The notes: generated by a model from the letters alone, not told the origin. DNA of 64,000 bases from Caballeronia zhejiangensis (GCF_000698575.1 NZ_JFHD01000027.1:1-64000), one strand, 5' to 3'; positions 1 to 8,945 are shown, numbered from the stretch's first letter. Numbers and translations: made by a program.

Positions 1-119
1 AAATAGAAGCAGAGATTGCGCAGAAAGGTTGCAAATCAGATGCGAGTTGCTAGTATGAAGAATGCATAGAGAGGCAGAAAGACGGGGTACTGACAGCATA
101 AAAACAGCTGAGAGGATGC

Positions 120-590
120 ATGCCTCAACGTAACTTGATACAAGCCTTAACCGCACTGGAGCCCAAAACCAAGGCGGCGAAGGTGCGAGAAGTGATGCCG
201 GTGATTGAACAGCGAATCGCCGCAGGCGTGCGAATCGCCGACATTCTCAAGGCCCTCAAAGAGGGAGGGATCGATCTCACTGAGGCCACCCTGAAGAGCT
301 ACCTGTACCGATACAGGCAAAAGCAGCAGGTTAAGCCCGGAGTTGCAGGGCGGCCGGCGCAGCCAGGCGCCGCTCAGTCCGACGCCACACAACCGGTCGA
401 CGTCTCGCCGCCGCACCACCCTGCCTCATCCGCATTAAACGAAACCGATTCATCTGCAAGCCCTGCTTCGCGCGGGCCGATTTCGATGCAGGAGCTTGAC
501 CGTTTGATGAAGCCTGATCCGGCTGAACAAGCCGAGAAGCTGGCACGTTATGAACGCCTGGCCAAACAGCAACGAAGGAGCCGCAAATGA
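120..590 (+). CDS. Hypothetical plasmid protein, first gene of the stb-like operon
   Basis: Encodes 156 aa. I do not recognise the family with certainty. Residues 1-65 are predicted helical and basic and could form a small DNA-binding domain. The middle (about 70-115) is rich in Pro, Ala and Ser and looks disordered, and the C-terminus is basic (RRSRK). The ATG follows a GAGAGGA ribosome-binding site. The stop overlaps the start of the StbB-like ATPase gene by ATGA, so the two are translationally coupled. By position it resembles the DNA-binding partner (StbA-like) of StbB operons, but this is inference from context, not from a visible family motif. Confidence 0.65.
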   Translation: MPQRNLIQALTALEPKTKAAKVREVMPVIEQRIAAGVRIADILKALKEGGIDLTEATLKSYLYRYRQKQQVKPGVAGRPAQPGAAQSDATQPVDVSPPHHPASSALNETDSSASPASRGPISMQELDRLMKPDPAEQAEKLARYERLAKQQRRSRK

Positions 591-1291
591 AAGTCGCCGT
601 CATCAATTTCAGTGGAAATCCGGGTAAAACGACGCTGGTAGATAACCTCCTCGCTCCGCGCATGAAGGCGCCGAAGTTCGAGGTTGAGACCATCAATGCG
701 GGATCGTCCGGCACCGACGCAGAACGCCTCAGGGGTAAGGATTATGGCGGACTGCAAGAGGATCTGATGACGCTCGACTCGGCCATCGTGGATGTGGGGG
801 CATCGAACGTCGAGGAATTCATCAAGCAGATGAGCCAGTTCGACGGCTCGCATGAGGAGTTCGACTACTTCATCGTGCCGGCGGTGAGCGAAAAGAAGCA
901 GCAGATCGATACGGTCAACACCATCGAGACGCTGGCTGGCCTCGGCGTCCCGGCCAAGAAAATCCGCGTGGTGTTCAATAAGGTGGAGCTCGAAGATGCG
1001 AACGATGTACCGCGTCTGTTCAGCACGGTTTTTGGCCTCCACGCGGAACGGAAGTGTTTCACGGTGAAACCGGAAGCCGCGGTGTTCAAAAACGAGATCT
1101 TTGAGCGGCTGCGTGTACTCAAAAAAAACGTTTCCGAGATCGTCGCGGATGAGACGGACTACCGAGCCATGCTACGTGAAGCGACGGACGAAGACACCAA
1201 GGCGCACGCAGTCAGCATGATCTCGGCGCAGAGGCTCGCGAAGTCCGCACACAAGAATCTGGACGACGTGTACAAGGTTCTGTTCAAGTAA
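587..1291 (+). CDS. stbB: StbB-like ParA/MinD-type plasmid stability ATPase
   Basis: A 234-aa P-loop ATPase. The N-terminus (KVAVINFSGNPGKTTLVDNL) carries a deviant Walker A motif, GNPGKTT, at about residues 10-16. This form is typical of StbB proteins of conjugative plasmids rather than the KGGxGKTT of classical ParA. SAIVDVGASN near residue 66 fits the A'/switch segment. StbB proteins act in plasmid stability and have been linked to conjugation in the StbABC operon of IncW-type plasmids. It is the middle gene of a three-gene operon, overlapping the upstream gene by 4 bp and followed 11 bp later by a membrane protein gene. The family call is from motif and context; the precise role here is inferred. 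Confidence 0.75.
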   Translation: MKVAVINFSGNPGKTTLVDNLLAPRMKAPKFEVETINAGSSGTDAERLRGKDYGGLQEDLMTLDSAIVDVGASNVEEFIKQMSQFDGSHEEFDYFIVPAVSEKKQQIDTVNTIETLAGLGVPAKKIRVVFNKVELEDANDVPRLFSTVFGLHAERKCFTVKPEAAVFKNEIFERLRVLKKNVSEIVADETDYRAMLREATDEDTKAHAVSMISAQRLAKSAHKNLDDVYKVLFK

Positions 1292-1302
1292 TGGAGGGCG
1301 TT

Positions 1303-1695
1303 ATGGCCGGCAACGTATCCACCGCGCGCGAAGCGCTGATGGCGGAGCTCTTGCAAGATGCCGACGCGCTCGTGCGGCGCTTCGAGCAGGCCGACGAGGC
1401 GCTATCCGGGAAGATCGAACGGGCAACCACGGATGCGGCTGGTAAGGCGTTTCTGGCCGCGAAGCTGAATTTCGAGTTGGTCATCGAACAAAACGGCAAC
1501 AGGCTGATCGAGGCGGGCCGCGTCGCAGCCGCGCAGATCGGAAATCAGCTCAACAGCGGCGCGGCGCAACTCGTCGCTGCGAATGCCGCGCTTGACCGCA
1601 AGGCGCGGCGGTTTGTGGTGCTACTTGCCGTATTCGCGCTCTGCGCCGGCATCGTGGGCGGGTATATCGGCAGTAAGCTAGCCGCCGTCATATGA
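1303..1695 (+). CDS. Small C-terminally anchored membrane protein of the stb operon
   Basis: Encodes 130 aa. The first 100 residues are Ala-rich, amphipathic and probably coiled-coil. One transmembrane segment lies near the end (FVVLLAVFALCAGIVGGYI, about residues 104-122), so the protein is likely tail-anchored with its bulk in the cytoplasm. The ATG at 1303 is preferred over the in-frame ATG at 1291 because GGAGGG sits just upstream of 1303 and 1291 overlaps the stbB stop codon. It may tether the StbB-type ATPase to the membrane, but no homology proves this. A StbC-like third gene is an alternative reading. Confidence 0.6.
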   Translation: MAGNVSTAREALMAELLQDADALVRRFEQADEALSGKIERATTDAAGKAFLAAKLNFELVIEQNGNRLIEAGRVAAAQIGNQLNSGAAQLVAANAALDRKARRFVVLLAVFALCAGIVGGYIGSKLAAVI

Positions 1696-1900
1696 GCAAG
1701 GGGCGTTCGTCGAGTGCCAACTTCCAACTGCCGGCAGGTTTTTCAGGCAATGCCTTGCTCTGAGACTGCGCCTGAAAGGCCCGTGAGCGTTGTTCGACAA
1801 GCTACGGGTACCATTGCGTCTTCCTTCAAGGTCGCCTGCTCAATCGCTCGGGTGAACAGCACTCAGCAACATCGCCCGATATGTCGACTGACTGTTTGGT

Positions 1901-2332
1901 TCAGGTCTCACCGTTCGCCGCAGCAATGACCGCTCTCGCGACATAACACGCCGCGCAAAGACGCTCCACGAGATGTTCGTTTCGGCCATTCGGACAAGCC
2001 AACGCGTGGACGAGATCGTCCGAGCGCGAAACCATTCTCTGCAGACTTTCAAGCATTGCCGGTGAGGCTTCGCAGAGGAGCCAGGCGGTGCATCCGCCGT
2101 AACGCATAAAAGCCCCGTCGAGGGTGACACCCTCGGCGATGCTCCGGCCGTCATCGTCAGTGATTGAAACGATCCGCGCGCAGGCGGCGCTGCTGCGGTC
2201 GCGCTCGGTGCAAATTTCCGCGGGGTCTCGATGCTTGGCCACGGCGATCGCTTCGGCAGCTGTCGGCGCTTCGATTTGGATCCTGCCGTAGTGCGGGACA
2301 TTGACGGCATAAACAACGGTGAAGTTGCTCAC
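1901..2332 (-). CDS. Hypothetical plasmid protein, 143 aa
   Basis: Starts at GTG with an AAGGAGA ribosome-binding site 8 nt upstream. The N-terminus (FTVVYAVNVPHYGRIQIEAPTA) predicts a short beta-rich fold, and the rest is mixed helix with several cysteines. I do not recognise the family. It lies downstream of the ArdC-like gene on the same strand, separated by about 70 bp that include a hairpin, so the two may be a loosely coupled plasmid accessory pair. Coding is supported by a proper start and by length relative to neighbouring shadow frames, but the function is unknown. Confidence 0.5.
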   Translation of the reverse strand: MSNFTVVYAVNVPHYGRIQIEAPTAAEAIAVAKHRDPAEICTERDRSSAACARIVSITDDDGRSIAEGVTLDGAFMRYGGCTAWLLCEASPAMLESLQRMVSRSDDLVHALACPNGRNEHLVERLCAACYVARAVIAAANGET

Positions 2333-2366
2333 GAGTCCATCTCCTTATTTTCCAAAAACGGTTCTC

Positions 2367-2393
2367 GGCCTGAGCGGTGCGCTCAGGCCTTTT
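2367..2393. terminator. Hairpin with T-run between the hypothetical gene and ardC
   Basis: A perfect 9-bp inverted repeat (2367-2375 and 2381-2389) with a 5-nt loop is followed on the plus strand by TTTT. On the minus strand it lies between ardC (upstream) and the 143-aa hypothetical gene, so it could terminate or attenuate readthrough. The T-run is short. Confidence 0.5.
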
Positions 2394-2402
2394 GCGATGT
2401 CT

Positions 2403-3317
2403 TCACGCTGCTTGCTGTTCGTCTGCCCCTTGCAGCGAGAACAGGAACTCGCAGGCCTTTTGCGCCTGACTTGCGGCCGTGAAAATCGCTTTCTTGTCGG
2501 CCTTCAGGACCTTGAGCCAGTGATCAAGATAAGCGGAGTGATCGTCGCGAACTTCCGGGGTCAATCCCAGCTGTGCACACACGAAAGCGGCGCCCATCTC
2601 GGCGATCAGTTCCTCCGCGGCGTAGGCGTCGTCGCCGAAACGCTTGCCTAACTGACGGTCGAGGCGGGTCTTGTGACTGGTCCAGTGAGTGATCTCGTGC
2701 GCCTTGGTGGCTGCGTAGCTTTCCGCCGTATCGAACGAAGCGGGGATGGGCAACTGAACGATGTCGTGCGCGGGTGCGTAGTACGCCTTGTTTCCACCGT
2801 GACGGACGAGAGCACCGGTCTTGGCAAAGAAGACTTCTGCATGCTCGATCAACGCGAGGGGCTCCTTTTCGACGGGGTCGCGTTCGGTGCAGTATTCCGC
2901 GGGCAGGTTCTCGATCTGGTTGACGTTGAACACGGTGTAGCCCTTCATGAAAGGGATCTCGCGTTCGATCTCGTCGCCTTGGTCGTTGGTCTCGCTCTTG
3001 GTGACTTTGTTGGCATAGACAACGAGGCTCCCTTGCTCGCCCTTACGGACGTTTGCGCCGAGTGCCTGCGCTTGCTTGAATGTCATCCAACGATTGGAGT
3101 GGAAGCCTTTGTCGAGCTGCTCGCCCCAGAGAAGCAGAATGTTGATGCCTTGGTAGGGGATGCCGTTGTGACGCACAGGGAGGGTGATCCGGTCGCCGGC
3201 GTTTCCACCTTTCCACGGTTTTACCCATGGCCTGACACCCTGCTCCAGGTCGGCGATGATCTTGTCCGTCACCCGGGTGTAGATGTCGGGAAGTGAAGTC
3301 TTCGTTTGGGCTTTCAT
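2403..3317 (-). CDS. ardC: ArdC-like antirestriction protein (ssDNA-binding/zincin)
   Basis: Encodes 304 aa. The N-terminal region (from DIYTRVTDKIIADLEQGVRP) is the ArdC/TraC-type ssDNA-binding domain. The C-terminal half is a zincin-like metallopeptidase with the HEITH (HExxH) motif in KAHEITHWTSH, followed by an AAEELIAEMGAAF segment typical of the family. ArdC proteins of conjugative plasmids protect incoming single-stranded DNA from host restriction. The ATG at 3317 is chosen because AAAGGA lies 7-8 nt upstream and the 30 extra N-terminal residues of the longer frame are not family-like. On this plasmid it coexists with a large restriction-type defence locus. Confidence 0.85.
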   Translation of the reverse strand: MKAQTKTSLPDIYTRVTDKIIADLEQGVRPWVKPWKGGNAGDRITLPVRHNGIPYQGINILLLWGEQLDKGFHSNRWMTFKQAQALGANVRKGEQGSLVVYANKVTKSETNDQGDEIEREIPFMKGYTVFNVNQIENLPAEYCTERDPVEKEPLALIEHAEVFFAKTGALVRHGGNKAYYAPAHDIVQLPIPASFDTAESYAATKAHEITHWTSHKTRLDRQLGKRFGDDAYAAEELIAEMGAAFVCAQLGLTPEVRDDHSAYLDHWLKVLKADKKAIFTAASQAQKACEFLFSLQGADEQQAA

Positions 3318-3407
3318 GGTCTTTCCTTTAGGTCTCGGGGTGGATGTGCTGGTGTGCGCACATGCACCCGACGACCGTCGGGCGACGACCAGGGAGGCAA
3401 GCTGCAA

Positions 3408-3890
3408 GGGCTGGACACGGGGAGGGGGATCACCCGGGATTTTTCAGCGCTTTATCGAAAAATTTTGGGGACACCCCGTGGCCAGGGCGTAGCCATCTCC
3501 CTTGCAGCGCGCTAGGGGCCGCGCCCCTTAGCGAGTTTCTCTGCATGAATCCTTTGATGTGACATTGACGTTGCGAAAGGGATCGTTACCGAATGGTCGG
3601 GACTACAGGCCCGGTGAGCGAAGCGAGTAGAGCCCGGTCAGCTAATGCTGATTCGCTCTTCTCTATGTCTCACGAACCGTGTAGGCAAGGAAGCCAATTC
3701 TTGACAAATACATTATGCAACTAACAATCTATCTTCTCTCGACTCTGCATCAACCTCCATCCCGACCGCCACACAGCAGGGATGGCAAAGCGAAGATGAT
3801 TAGTTGCGTTCATCCATGGATGACCCTAGGGCTTGCTTCGACATGGCGCTCTCTTTCCAAGATTTGCTAAAAGATAAAGCTTAGAACCTT
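3408..3890. other. Non-coding stretch between ardC and the iteron origin
   Basis: I see no convincing gene. It contains a near-perfect inverted repeat at 3510-3533 (CGCTAGGGGC / GCCCCTTAGCG, one-base bulge) and an AT-rich section from about 3840 to 3900 (many TTAAAA/AAGATAAAG runs) directly bordering the iterons. The AT-rich section could be the melting region of the origin. No clear DnaA box was found by eye. Confidence 0.4.
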
Positions 3891-3960
3891 CTTAAAACCT
3901 TCTAGCAAACTTCGTCGGAGACTTTTCTGTACGACAAATCAAGCGTTTACAAAATTTGTT

Positions 3961-4341
3961 GGTGAATATTCGACTCGGACAGGTGGCCATTTGACTACCG
4001 AAGGTAAGTATTTGACTGATATCGGTGCCCATCTGACTCGACGCGGTGAGTATTCGACTATCGAACTGTGAAAAAGCACGAGTGTCCGGGCTCCGAGCGC
4101 GAAAGTTGGTGTTTTCTAGTGATTCGTCGGGCCTATAACATCTATCTGGCTCAAAAAACCTACTATTTTGAAGCTGGGTGACCATTTGACTATGTATCGC
4201 GGCGCCATCTATCGGTTTTCGAGTCAAATAGTCACCGCGCATCGCGTCGGTGGTGAGTATTTGACTTGGCTAAATTGGCGATAGGTCTCACGTGCGCACG
4301 TCGTTGTTGGATTCCCGGTCTTGGATGGTGAGCATTTGACT
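3961..4341. repeat. Iteron array, probable oriV
   Basis: Nine copies of a 15-bp repeat close to GGTGAGTATTTGACT. Five are tandem with an exact 21-bp period, starting at 3961, 3982, 4003, 4024 and 4045. Further direct copies start at 4177, 4252 and 4327, and one inverted copy spans 4222-4236. The copy at 4327 lies inside the 3' end of repA. The two-turn helical phasing and position next to a TrfA-like initiator gene are what is expected of an iteron-controlled replication origin. A 116-aa open frame across this region (3892-4242, minus) is only a translation of the repeats. Confidence 0.85.
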
Positions 4342-5265
4342 TCGAACCACCTTGACCTTGTCGGTGTCATCGAGCTGCCAAGATGAAAGGAAGCCGACCT
4401 CCGTCAAGCGGTCGAGAGCTGCCTTGATCGCGCGGCGAAAGAATTTGATTTCAGCCATACGAGATCCGCATAGTTTATGTATCGTCTCGACTTTCATAGG
4501 GTACGGGTGCTGATTCGTCGAGTAGAAGGCATGCAGCCATTTCTCCAAGGGAGAGAGCTTGGTCCGGATTTGCCAATCGATACGCGTATAGTCACCAGGC
4601 TTCAGTTGCGCTGCGACCTCACTATTGATTTGGACCTTCCAGAACGTTACTTCGTCAAAACCACCCTCTTGCGCACCGGCGTACTTGAGCAAAAGTGGTC
4701 CGCCATAGACAACGGGGACGCTGCTTTTCGTACGAGAGCGAGTTACTTCCAGAGCGCATGCTGTCAAGCGACGTATTGTTTCGCGCAACTCGACAAGGCT
4801 GCGCGAGTTTTGGGTCCAACCAAGCATCTTTATAAGAGAACGCGCCTCGAACTCTACCCACTCTTGTCGATTGTCGACTGTGGCGCCCCGCGACAGATGG
4901 AGAATCTGTAGATAGACGTCATAGTCGCGCTGGCGCAGTTCCTCGCCCGTGTATGTGATTTTGATGTGTTCCAGGGCATAAATCGGTTTCGCCTTCAGGT
5001 CCATGCGGGCATCTCTTTGCCCGCAGGTGAAGAGTGCGGATCGAACCAAGTCGTGTAGCACCGGTCGATGATCTTCCGACCATAGGGGAATCTGAACGCG
5101 CGTCGGTGGTCGCGGCGACTGTTGATTCGCAGGGTTCCTACCGACAAGCGATTTCTCCAGTCTCGCGACGATTTCCAGCGCTGTCTCCTTGGGCGCCACC
5201 TGCTCGCTCGCTTTTGCCGGCTCGAAGAACTCGGAGGAAATCAGACTTGGTGTTTTCTTTGTCAT
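4288..5265 (-). CDS. trfA: TrfA-family plasmid replication initiator
   Basis: Encodes 325 aa. The block IYALEHIKITYTGEELRQRD and the following DYDVYLQILHLSRG are characteristic of TrfA-type initiators, which bind iterons and open the origin. The central winged-helix region continues to about residue 300 (WLHAFYSTNQHPYPM, FFRRAIKAALDRL). The ATG at 5265 has GAGG about 10 nt upstream; a longer TTG-initiated frame reaches 5331. The gene reads towards the iteron array and its last codons overlap one iteron. It is divergent from parA. The closest recognisable relationship is to TrfA of IncP-type plasmids, but the iteron sequence differs from the RK2 type. Confidence 0.88.
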   Translation of the reverse strand: MTKKTPSLISSEFFEPAKASEQVAPKETALEIVARLEKSLVGRNPANQQSPRPPTRVQIPLWSEDHRPVLHDLVRSALFTCGQRDARMDLKAKPIYALEHIKITYTGEELRQRDYDVYLQILHLSRGATVDNRQEWVEFEARSLIKMLGWTQNSRSLVELRETIRRLTACALEVTRSRTKSSVPVVYGGPLLLKYAGAQEGGFDEVTFWKVQINSEVAAQLKPGDYTRIDWQIRTKLSPLEKWLHAFYSTNQHPYPMKVETIHKLCGSRMAEIKFFRRAIKAALDRLTEVGFLSSWQLDDTDKVKVVRSQMLTIQDRESNNDVRT

Positions 5266-5349
5266 TTGCTTTGTACCTCGGCGTCGATCAGGTATTCTAG
5301 TGCCGATTACTTTTTTTGAGTATAACAACAATTTTTGATCGGGCTGACG

Positions 5350-6516
5350 ATGATTGATCCCTTACGCGCTGAGTACACAATCGATGACATTGAGCATCAG
5401 GCCAATCGAGTAGCGGATGTGGTTGAGCGTGTGCGGAACAGCATTTTCTCGCCGGATTACATCAAAAAGCCCCCTACTTTCTCGGTCGCGCAACTTGCAG
5501 CCCTCTGCCGCATTGATCGAAGCGCGCTCATGAGGCGGGTTGCAAAGGGTGACCTTCCCGCTGGCAAAGAGATCAACAAGTCTAGACGCGATTTCACCCT
5601 GGCCGAAGCGCGCCGGTGGGCTCGTGCTTATGGGCGATCGTATACACGCGGACCGGATGATCGGGCCGTAGTCGTAACAACGGGGAACAGCAAAGGGGGC
5701 GTTAGCAAAACAACCACGACAATGTGCATGGCGCAGGGACTATCACTCCTCGGATACCGCGTACTGTGCGTCGACCTGGATCCGCAGGGTTCGCTCACGA
5801 GCCTATGTGGTTACCTGCCCGATACGCAGGTTCAAGAGGAAGACACAATCTTGCCCTTGTGCGCAGGAGACGAAATCTCGCTTCGCTATGCAGTGAAGCC
5901 AACCTATTGGGACGGATTGGATGTCGTTGGTTGTAGTCCGGTGGCCTTCGCAGCTGAATTTCACATTCCAAGTCGACAGTCCAAGCGCGAGCCCGACTTT
6001 CGGTTTTATGACGTGCTCAATAAAGGATTGCACGACCTTCGAATGGAATATGACGTAATTCTGATCGATACCTCACCAACGCTTTCCTACTTGTCGTTGA
6101 ACGCTTTCTTCGCTGCAGATGGCCTGATCATGCCAATACCACCTCGTGGCATGGACTTCGCCAGTTCCAGCCAGTTCTGGACTCTTTTTTCTGGGTTGGC
6201 TTCTTCGATAGCTGAACAAGCAGGCGCTGAGAAGACGTGGAAGTTCATTGATGTGCTGCTTTGCATGACGGAGGGCCAGGGCAACGTGAATGAGAGCGTA
6301 GTGAGGGAATGGGTGAAGGTGGCCTACGGCGACAAGCTGATGACAGGCGAAATTCCGAAGACGGTCGTATCCAGTTCGTCCGGGACCAAGTTTTCGACGG
6401 TGTACGACATCACGAAGTACACCGGCAGCGCTAAAACATATCAGACAGCGCGAGTGGCCTATGACGCGGCTGTGGATCAAGTGGAAGCACAAATCCGACG
6501 TGTCTGGGTTAATTGA
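5350..6516 (+). CDS. parA: ParA, type Ia partition ATPase with N-terminal HTH
   Basis: Encodes 388 aa. The N-terminal 100 residues form a winged/HTH-like DNA-binding region (SVAQLAALCRIDRSALMRRVA), as in type Ia ParA proteins that autorepress their operon. The ATPase domain starts at about residue 108 with a deviant Walker A, NSKGGVSKTTTT, followed by CVDLDPQGSLTSL and the Walker B region YDVILIDTSPTLS. The ATG at 5350 is taken; an in-frame TTG lies at 5335 and neither has a strong ribosome-binding site. It is divergent from trfA across about 85 bp, so the shared intergenic region probably carries both promoters and the ParA operator. parB follows 12 bp downstream. Confidence 0.92.
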   Translation: MIDPLRAEYTIDDIEHQANRVADVVERVRNSIFSPDYIKKPPTFSVAQLAALCRIDRSALMRRVAKGDLPAGKEINKSRRDFTLAEARRWARAYGRSYTRGPDDRAVVVTTGNSKGGVSKTTTTMCMAQGLSLLGYRVLCVDLDPQGSLTSLCGYLPDTQVQEEDTILPLCAGDEISLRYAVKPTYWDGLDVVGCSPVAFAAEFHIPSRQSKREPDFRFYDVLNKGLHDLRMEYDVILIDTSPTLSYLSLNAFFAADGLIMPIPPRGMDFASSSQFWTLFSGLASSIAEQAGAEKTWKFIDVLLCMTEGQGNVNESVVREWVKVAYGDKLMTGEIPKTVVSSSSGTKFSTVYDITKYTGSAKTYQTARVAYDAAVDQVEAQIRRVWVN

Positions 6517-6528
6517 AGGAGTTATCTG

Positions 6529-7488
6529 ATGACAAGTAAGAAAGAGGAGGCGGCCCGACTTGCCGCTGCAGCACTGGACCCAGTACTTCTGCCGCGCCTA
6601 GAACGTAGGACGCCGCGAATTGCAATGAACAGAGTGACGGATTTCACAGGTGAGCTGGAAAAGGTTGAGCGAGACCTGAGCGAGGCAAACAGGAAGCTCG
6701 CGCTTCATGAGGGCGCGCGCCCTACGCGGAGGCTTCCCCCAGAGTCAATCAAAGCTTCGAAATTTGCGAACCGGATCGAGCGGTCGTTTGAAGGCCCCTC
6801 ATTCGAAGCGTTCAAGCAAGAAATTGCGAACGCAGGAGGGAACGTTCAACCGATCAAGGTGAGACAGGTCGCCCCGGGAAGTTACGAAGTCGTGTTCGGG
6901 CACAGACGACACAGGGCGTGCTTAGAGCTTGGGCTACAGGTTCTAGCAATGATACAAGAGGACATGTCCGACAAAGATCTTTTCGAGGAGATGAGCCGAG
7001 AAAATGAACAGCGCAAAGACCTTTCGGCTTACGAACTCGCAATGCATTACAGACGAGGGATCGATCTCAAACTTTACCGAAACTGGTCTGAGATAGCAGC
7101 CGTCTTGGGGAAGACTAAAAGCTTGATGAGTCGGTATAGCGCCCTTGCCGAACTGCCGGACGCCGTCGTAGATGCGTTTCGGTCGCCAAGTGATATTCAG
7201 CCCAAATGGGCTGAAAAACTCCGACAAGTGATCGAAGCCGATTCGGCCGCAGTTATCAGCGCGGCGAAGGCGGTAAAGGGCAAACCCCTTCCGCCGAAGG
7301 GCGTGTTTGAAGCGCTGATCAATCGCCCCGCGCAAGAGTTCACCCGGGTGAACTTTTCCTTCGGCACGTGGAACGAGACGAGCACGAAGGCGACAATTGA
7401 CATTAACAAGGCGAACCTGAGTCCTGAGAAACTCGAATCTCTTCGAGCATATCTTGCTGCGCTACAGTCGGATAGTTCACCCGGGTGA
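6529..7488 (+). CDS. parB: ParB, centromere-binding partition protein
   Basis: Encodes 319 aa. The region around FGHRRHRACLELG (about residues 123-136) is the ParB/Srx CTP-binding motif (GxRRxR-like). It is followed by SRENEQRKDLSAYELAMHY, and by an HTH (SEIAAVLGKTKSLMSRYSALAEL) that contacts parS. The N-terminal residues include a predicted coiled coil (ELEKVERDLSEANRKLAL). It is preceded by GAAGGAG. Two identical 16-bp palindromes lie in its 3' end, one overlapping the stop codon, and are probable parS sites. With ParA it forms a complete partition cassette beside the origin. Confidence 0.92.
   Translation: MTSKKEEAARLAAAALDPVLLPRLERRTPRIAMNRVTDFTGELEKVERDLSEANRKLALHEGARPTRRLPPESIKASKFANRIERSFEGPSFEAFKQEIANAGGNVQPIKVRQVAPGSYEVVFGHRRHRACLELGLQVLAMIQEDMSDKDLFEEMSRENEQRKDLSAYELAMHYRRGIDLKLYRNWSEIAAVLGKTKSLMSRYSALAELPDAVVDAFRSPSDIQPKWAEKLRQVIEADSAAVISAAKAVKGKPLPPKGVFEALINRPAQEFTRVNFSFGTWNETSTKATIDINKANLSPEKLESLRAYLAALQSDSSPG
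7338..7353. promoter_or_regulatory. Candidate parS site 1 (16-bp palindrome)
   Basis: GTTCACCCGGGTGAAC, a perfect palindrome within the parB coding region. It has the GTT...AAC ends and 16-bp length of Burkholderiaceae parS sites. The identical 16-mer recurs at 7475. Confidence 0.65.
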
Positions 7489-7490
7489 AC
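7475..7490. promoter_or_regulatory. Candidate parS site 2 (16-bp palindrome)
   Basis: Second exact copy of GTTCACCCGGGTGAAC, overlapping the parB stop codon and starting 137 bp after the first copy. Duplication of a perfect palindrome next to parB supports a centromere role. Confidence 0.65.
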
Positions 7491-8945
7491 TAGGTTTTGC
7501 GAGGGAATGGCGCAATGTAGGCGTCAAGTTCCCTCTTTCAATCACAGCATCTGGCGTTCTAAATTGGCTTCGCCGGCGAGCCACTAAGCTGCCTTTTAGT
7601 AAGCATCAATCTCACCAACCATGCGGCACCTACTACGCCGGAGGCCGCGCCGAGCATGGCGGATGCTTTCGGCGAAAACGGCTCCTGGTCGACCTAAGAC
7701 CTTCCCGACTTTTTGTCAGCTCAGCGAACGTCTGCTCGAACCTCATTGATTCGTCAATACCACGGCCCCCACCCTTGCGCTGCCCTGTTCTGTCCCGCCG
7801 GCTCAACGCTCAATTTGCTCGATGATCAATTGGCTGTGCTCGATCATCGCCTGCAAACAATCAGCAGATTCAGCGCCGCCGCGGGGTCGTGCCCGTCCCG
7901 GCTTCTGCTCGACGAGAAGTTTTCCCTGGTTGTCGAACGCGCTCGATCGCATCCGCGATGTCGCGATCGGCCGGGTCCAACGCATGGAGCGTATTCATCA
8001 GTGAGCGCCTTTCACCTACATTGATCCCGGCCAAACCCCCGCGTTTCGAATGATCTTCAGCTTCCTGCGGCGACGCACAGACCGCGCCTGCCGTATTCGT
8101 GAGCCATCGACAAGCTTGCCCGCCTATTCGTCATTCTGACCGTCTTAATCAAAAACGTGAACCTTCGAGTTTCCGGCATCGTGGACTTCCATGGCTTTAC
8201 AGGAGGTGTCTAAACGAAGCCCCATTTGAACGGTGCGTTCATTCGGCCTCGATGCGTGCCACTGAATCAGCCCAGCCTGTTTGCCCTCGACTCGAAAGTT
8301 CAACAATCACCGTCAGCTAGCAGCACATCAATCAGCGGCGTGCGGCGGAATACCCCGCCCATCAAGGCGTCGACGCCGGTTCTGAAGGGCTGTCCAGGGA
8401 CGTCCGATAGGCGCAGCGCGACGCAGGCGCACCGGCTCGCACAGGATGTGCGCCACCGCTAACCCGCCCGGCAGCGACCGGCGGGAGGGGACTGAAAGCG
8501 TGTATGCGGCCGCGACGCTGACGTCGACGCGGGATCTGCGGTAGCGATAGGTGCGCTTCATCGCGTCAATCACGGTGTCTGTCGCGATGACGACGGAGGC
8601 GTCGAGTAAGCCAAGTGAGCCAGCGCCACCGAGATGTGGCATCCGGACGATGCGGCAGGGCGACGTACCTCGGCCAGCACACGAGGTGGTAGCAGATCAC
8701 GAAGATCGTGCGCGGACCCTCCCGCTACGCTGGACCAAGGTCCAGCGACGCAAAGCTGTCAAGCGAGCGATAGCCGATGGCCAGAACGCCAGCGCTCAAC
8801 CGAAAGCCAGCAGCGGCGACGCGCATCGGCCACGACGCGATCAGTGCGGCTAACCCGCGGGTAGGCGCGACGAGCTTTATGGTCGAAGATAGCGTCCGGC
8901 GTTCGCAAAGACGACGCTGTTTTCAACTTTCAGGGTCACACAAAA
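7491..8945. other. Long degenerate region without an intact gene
   Basis: About 1.45 kb between parB and the cold-shock gene with no convincing complete gene. One decayed small gene is listed separately (7803-7998, minus). A minus-strand frame at 8328-8642 reads like the tail of an enzyme (ASVVIATDTVIDAMKRTYRY ... AHILCEPVRL), but I could not assign it; an acetamidase/formamidase remnant is a guess. GC content rises from about 8300 onwards, consistent with a patchwork of fragments. Confidence 0.4.
7803..7998 (-). pseudogene. Small plasmid gene broken by a frameshift
   Basis: From an ATG at 7998 one frame reads MNTLHALDPADRDIADAIER. About 7940 the sensible reading moves to a second frame (DNQGKLLVEQKPGRARPRGG ... 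CLQAMIEHSQLIIEQIER) and ends at 7803. Joined, they give a plausible protein of about 65 aa with a helical C-terminus. This is inferred from continuity of composition across the shift; I do not recognise the family. It could also be two unrelated short open frames. Confidence 0.35.

Noticed and set aside
2673..3296. 207-aa plus-strand open frame
   Set aside because: It is antisense to the ArdC gene, whose motifs (HEITH) are clear.
3892..4242. 116-aa minus-strand open frame over the origin
   Set aside because: It is a translation of the iterons (repeated SQM.T-type peptides) and has no independent coding evidence.
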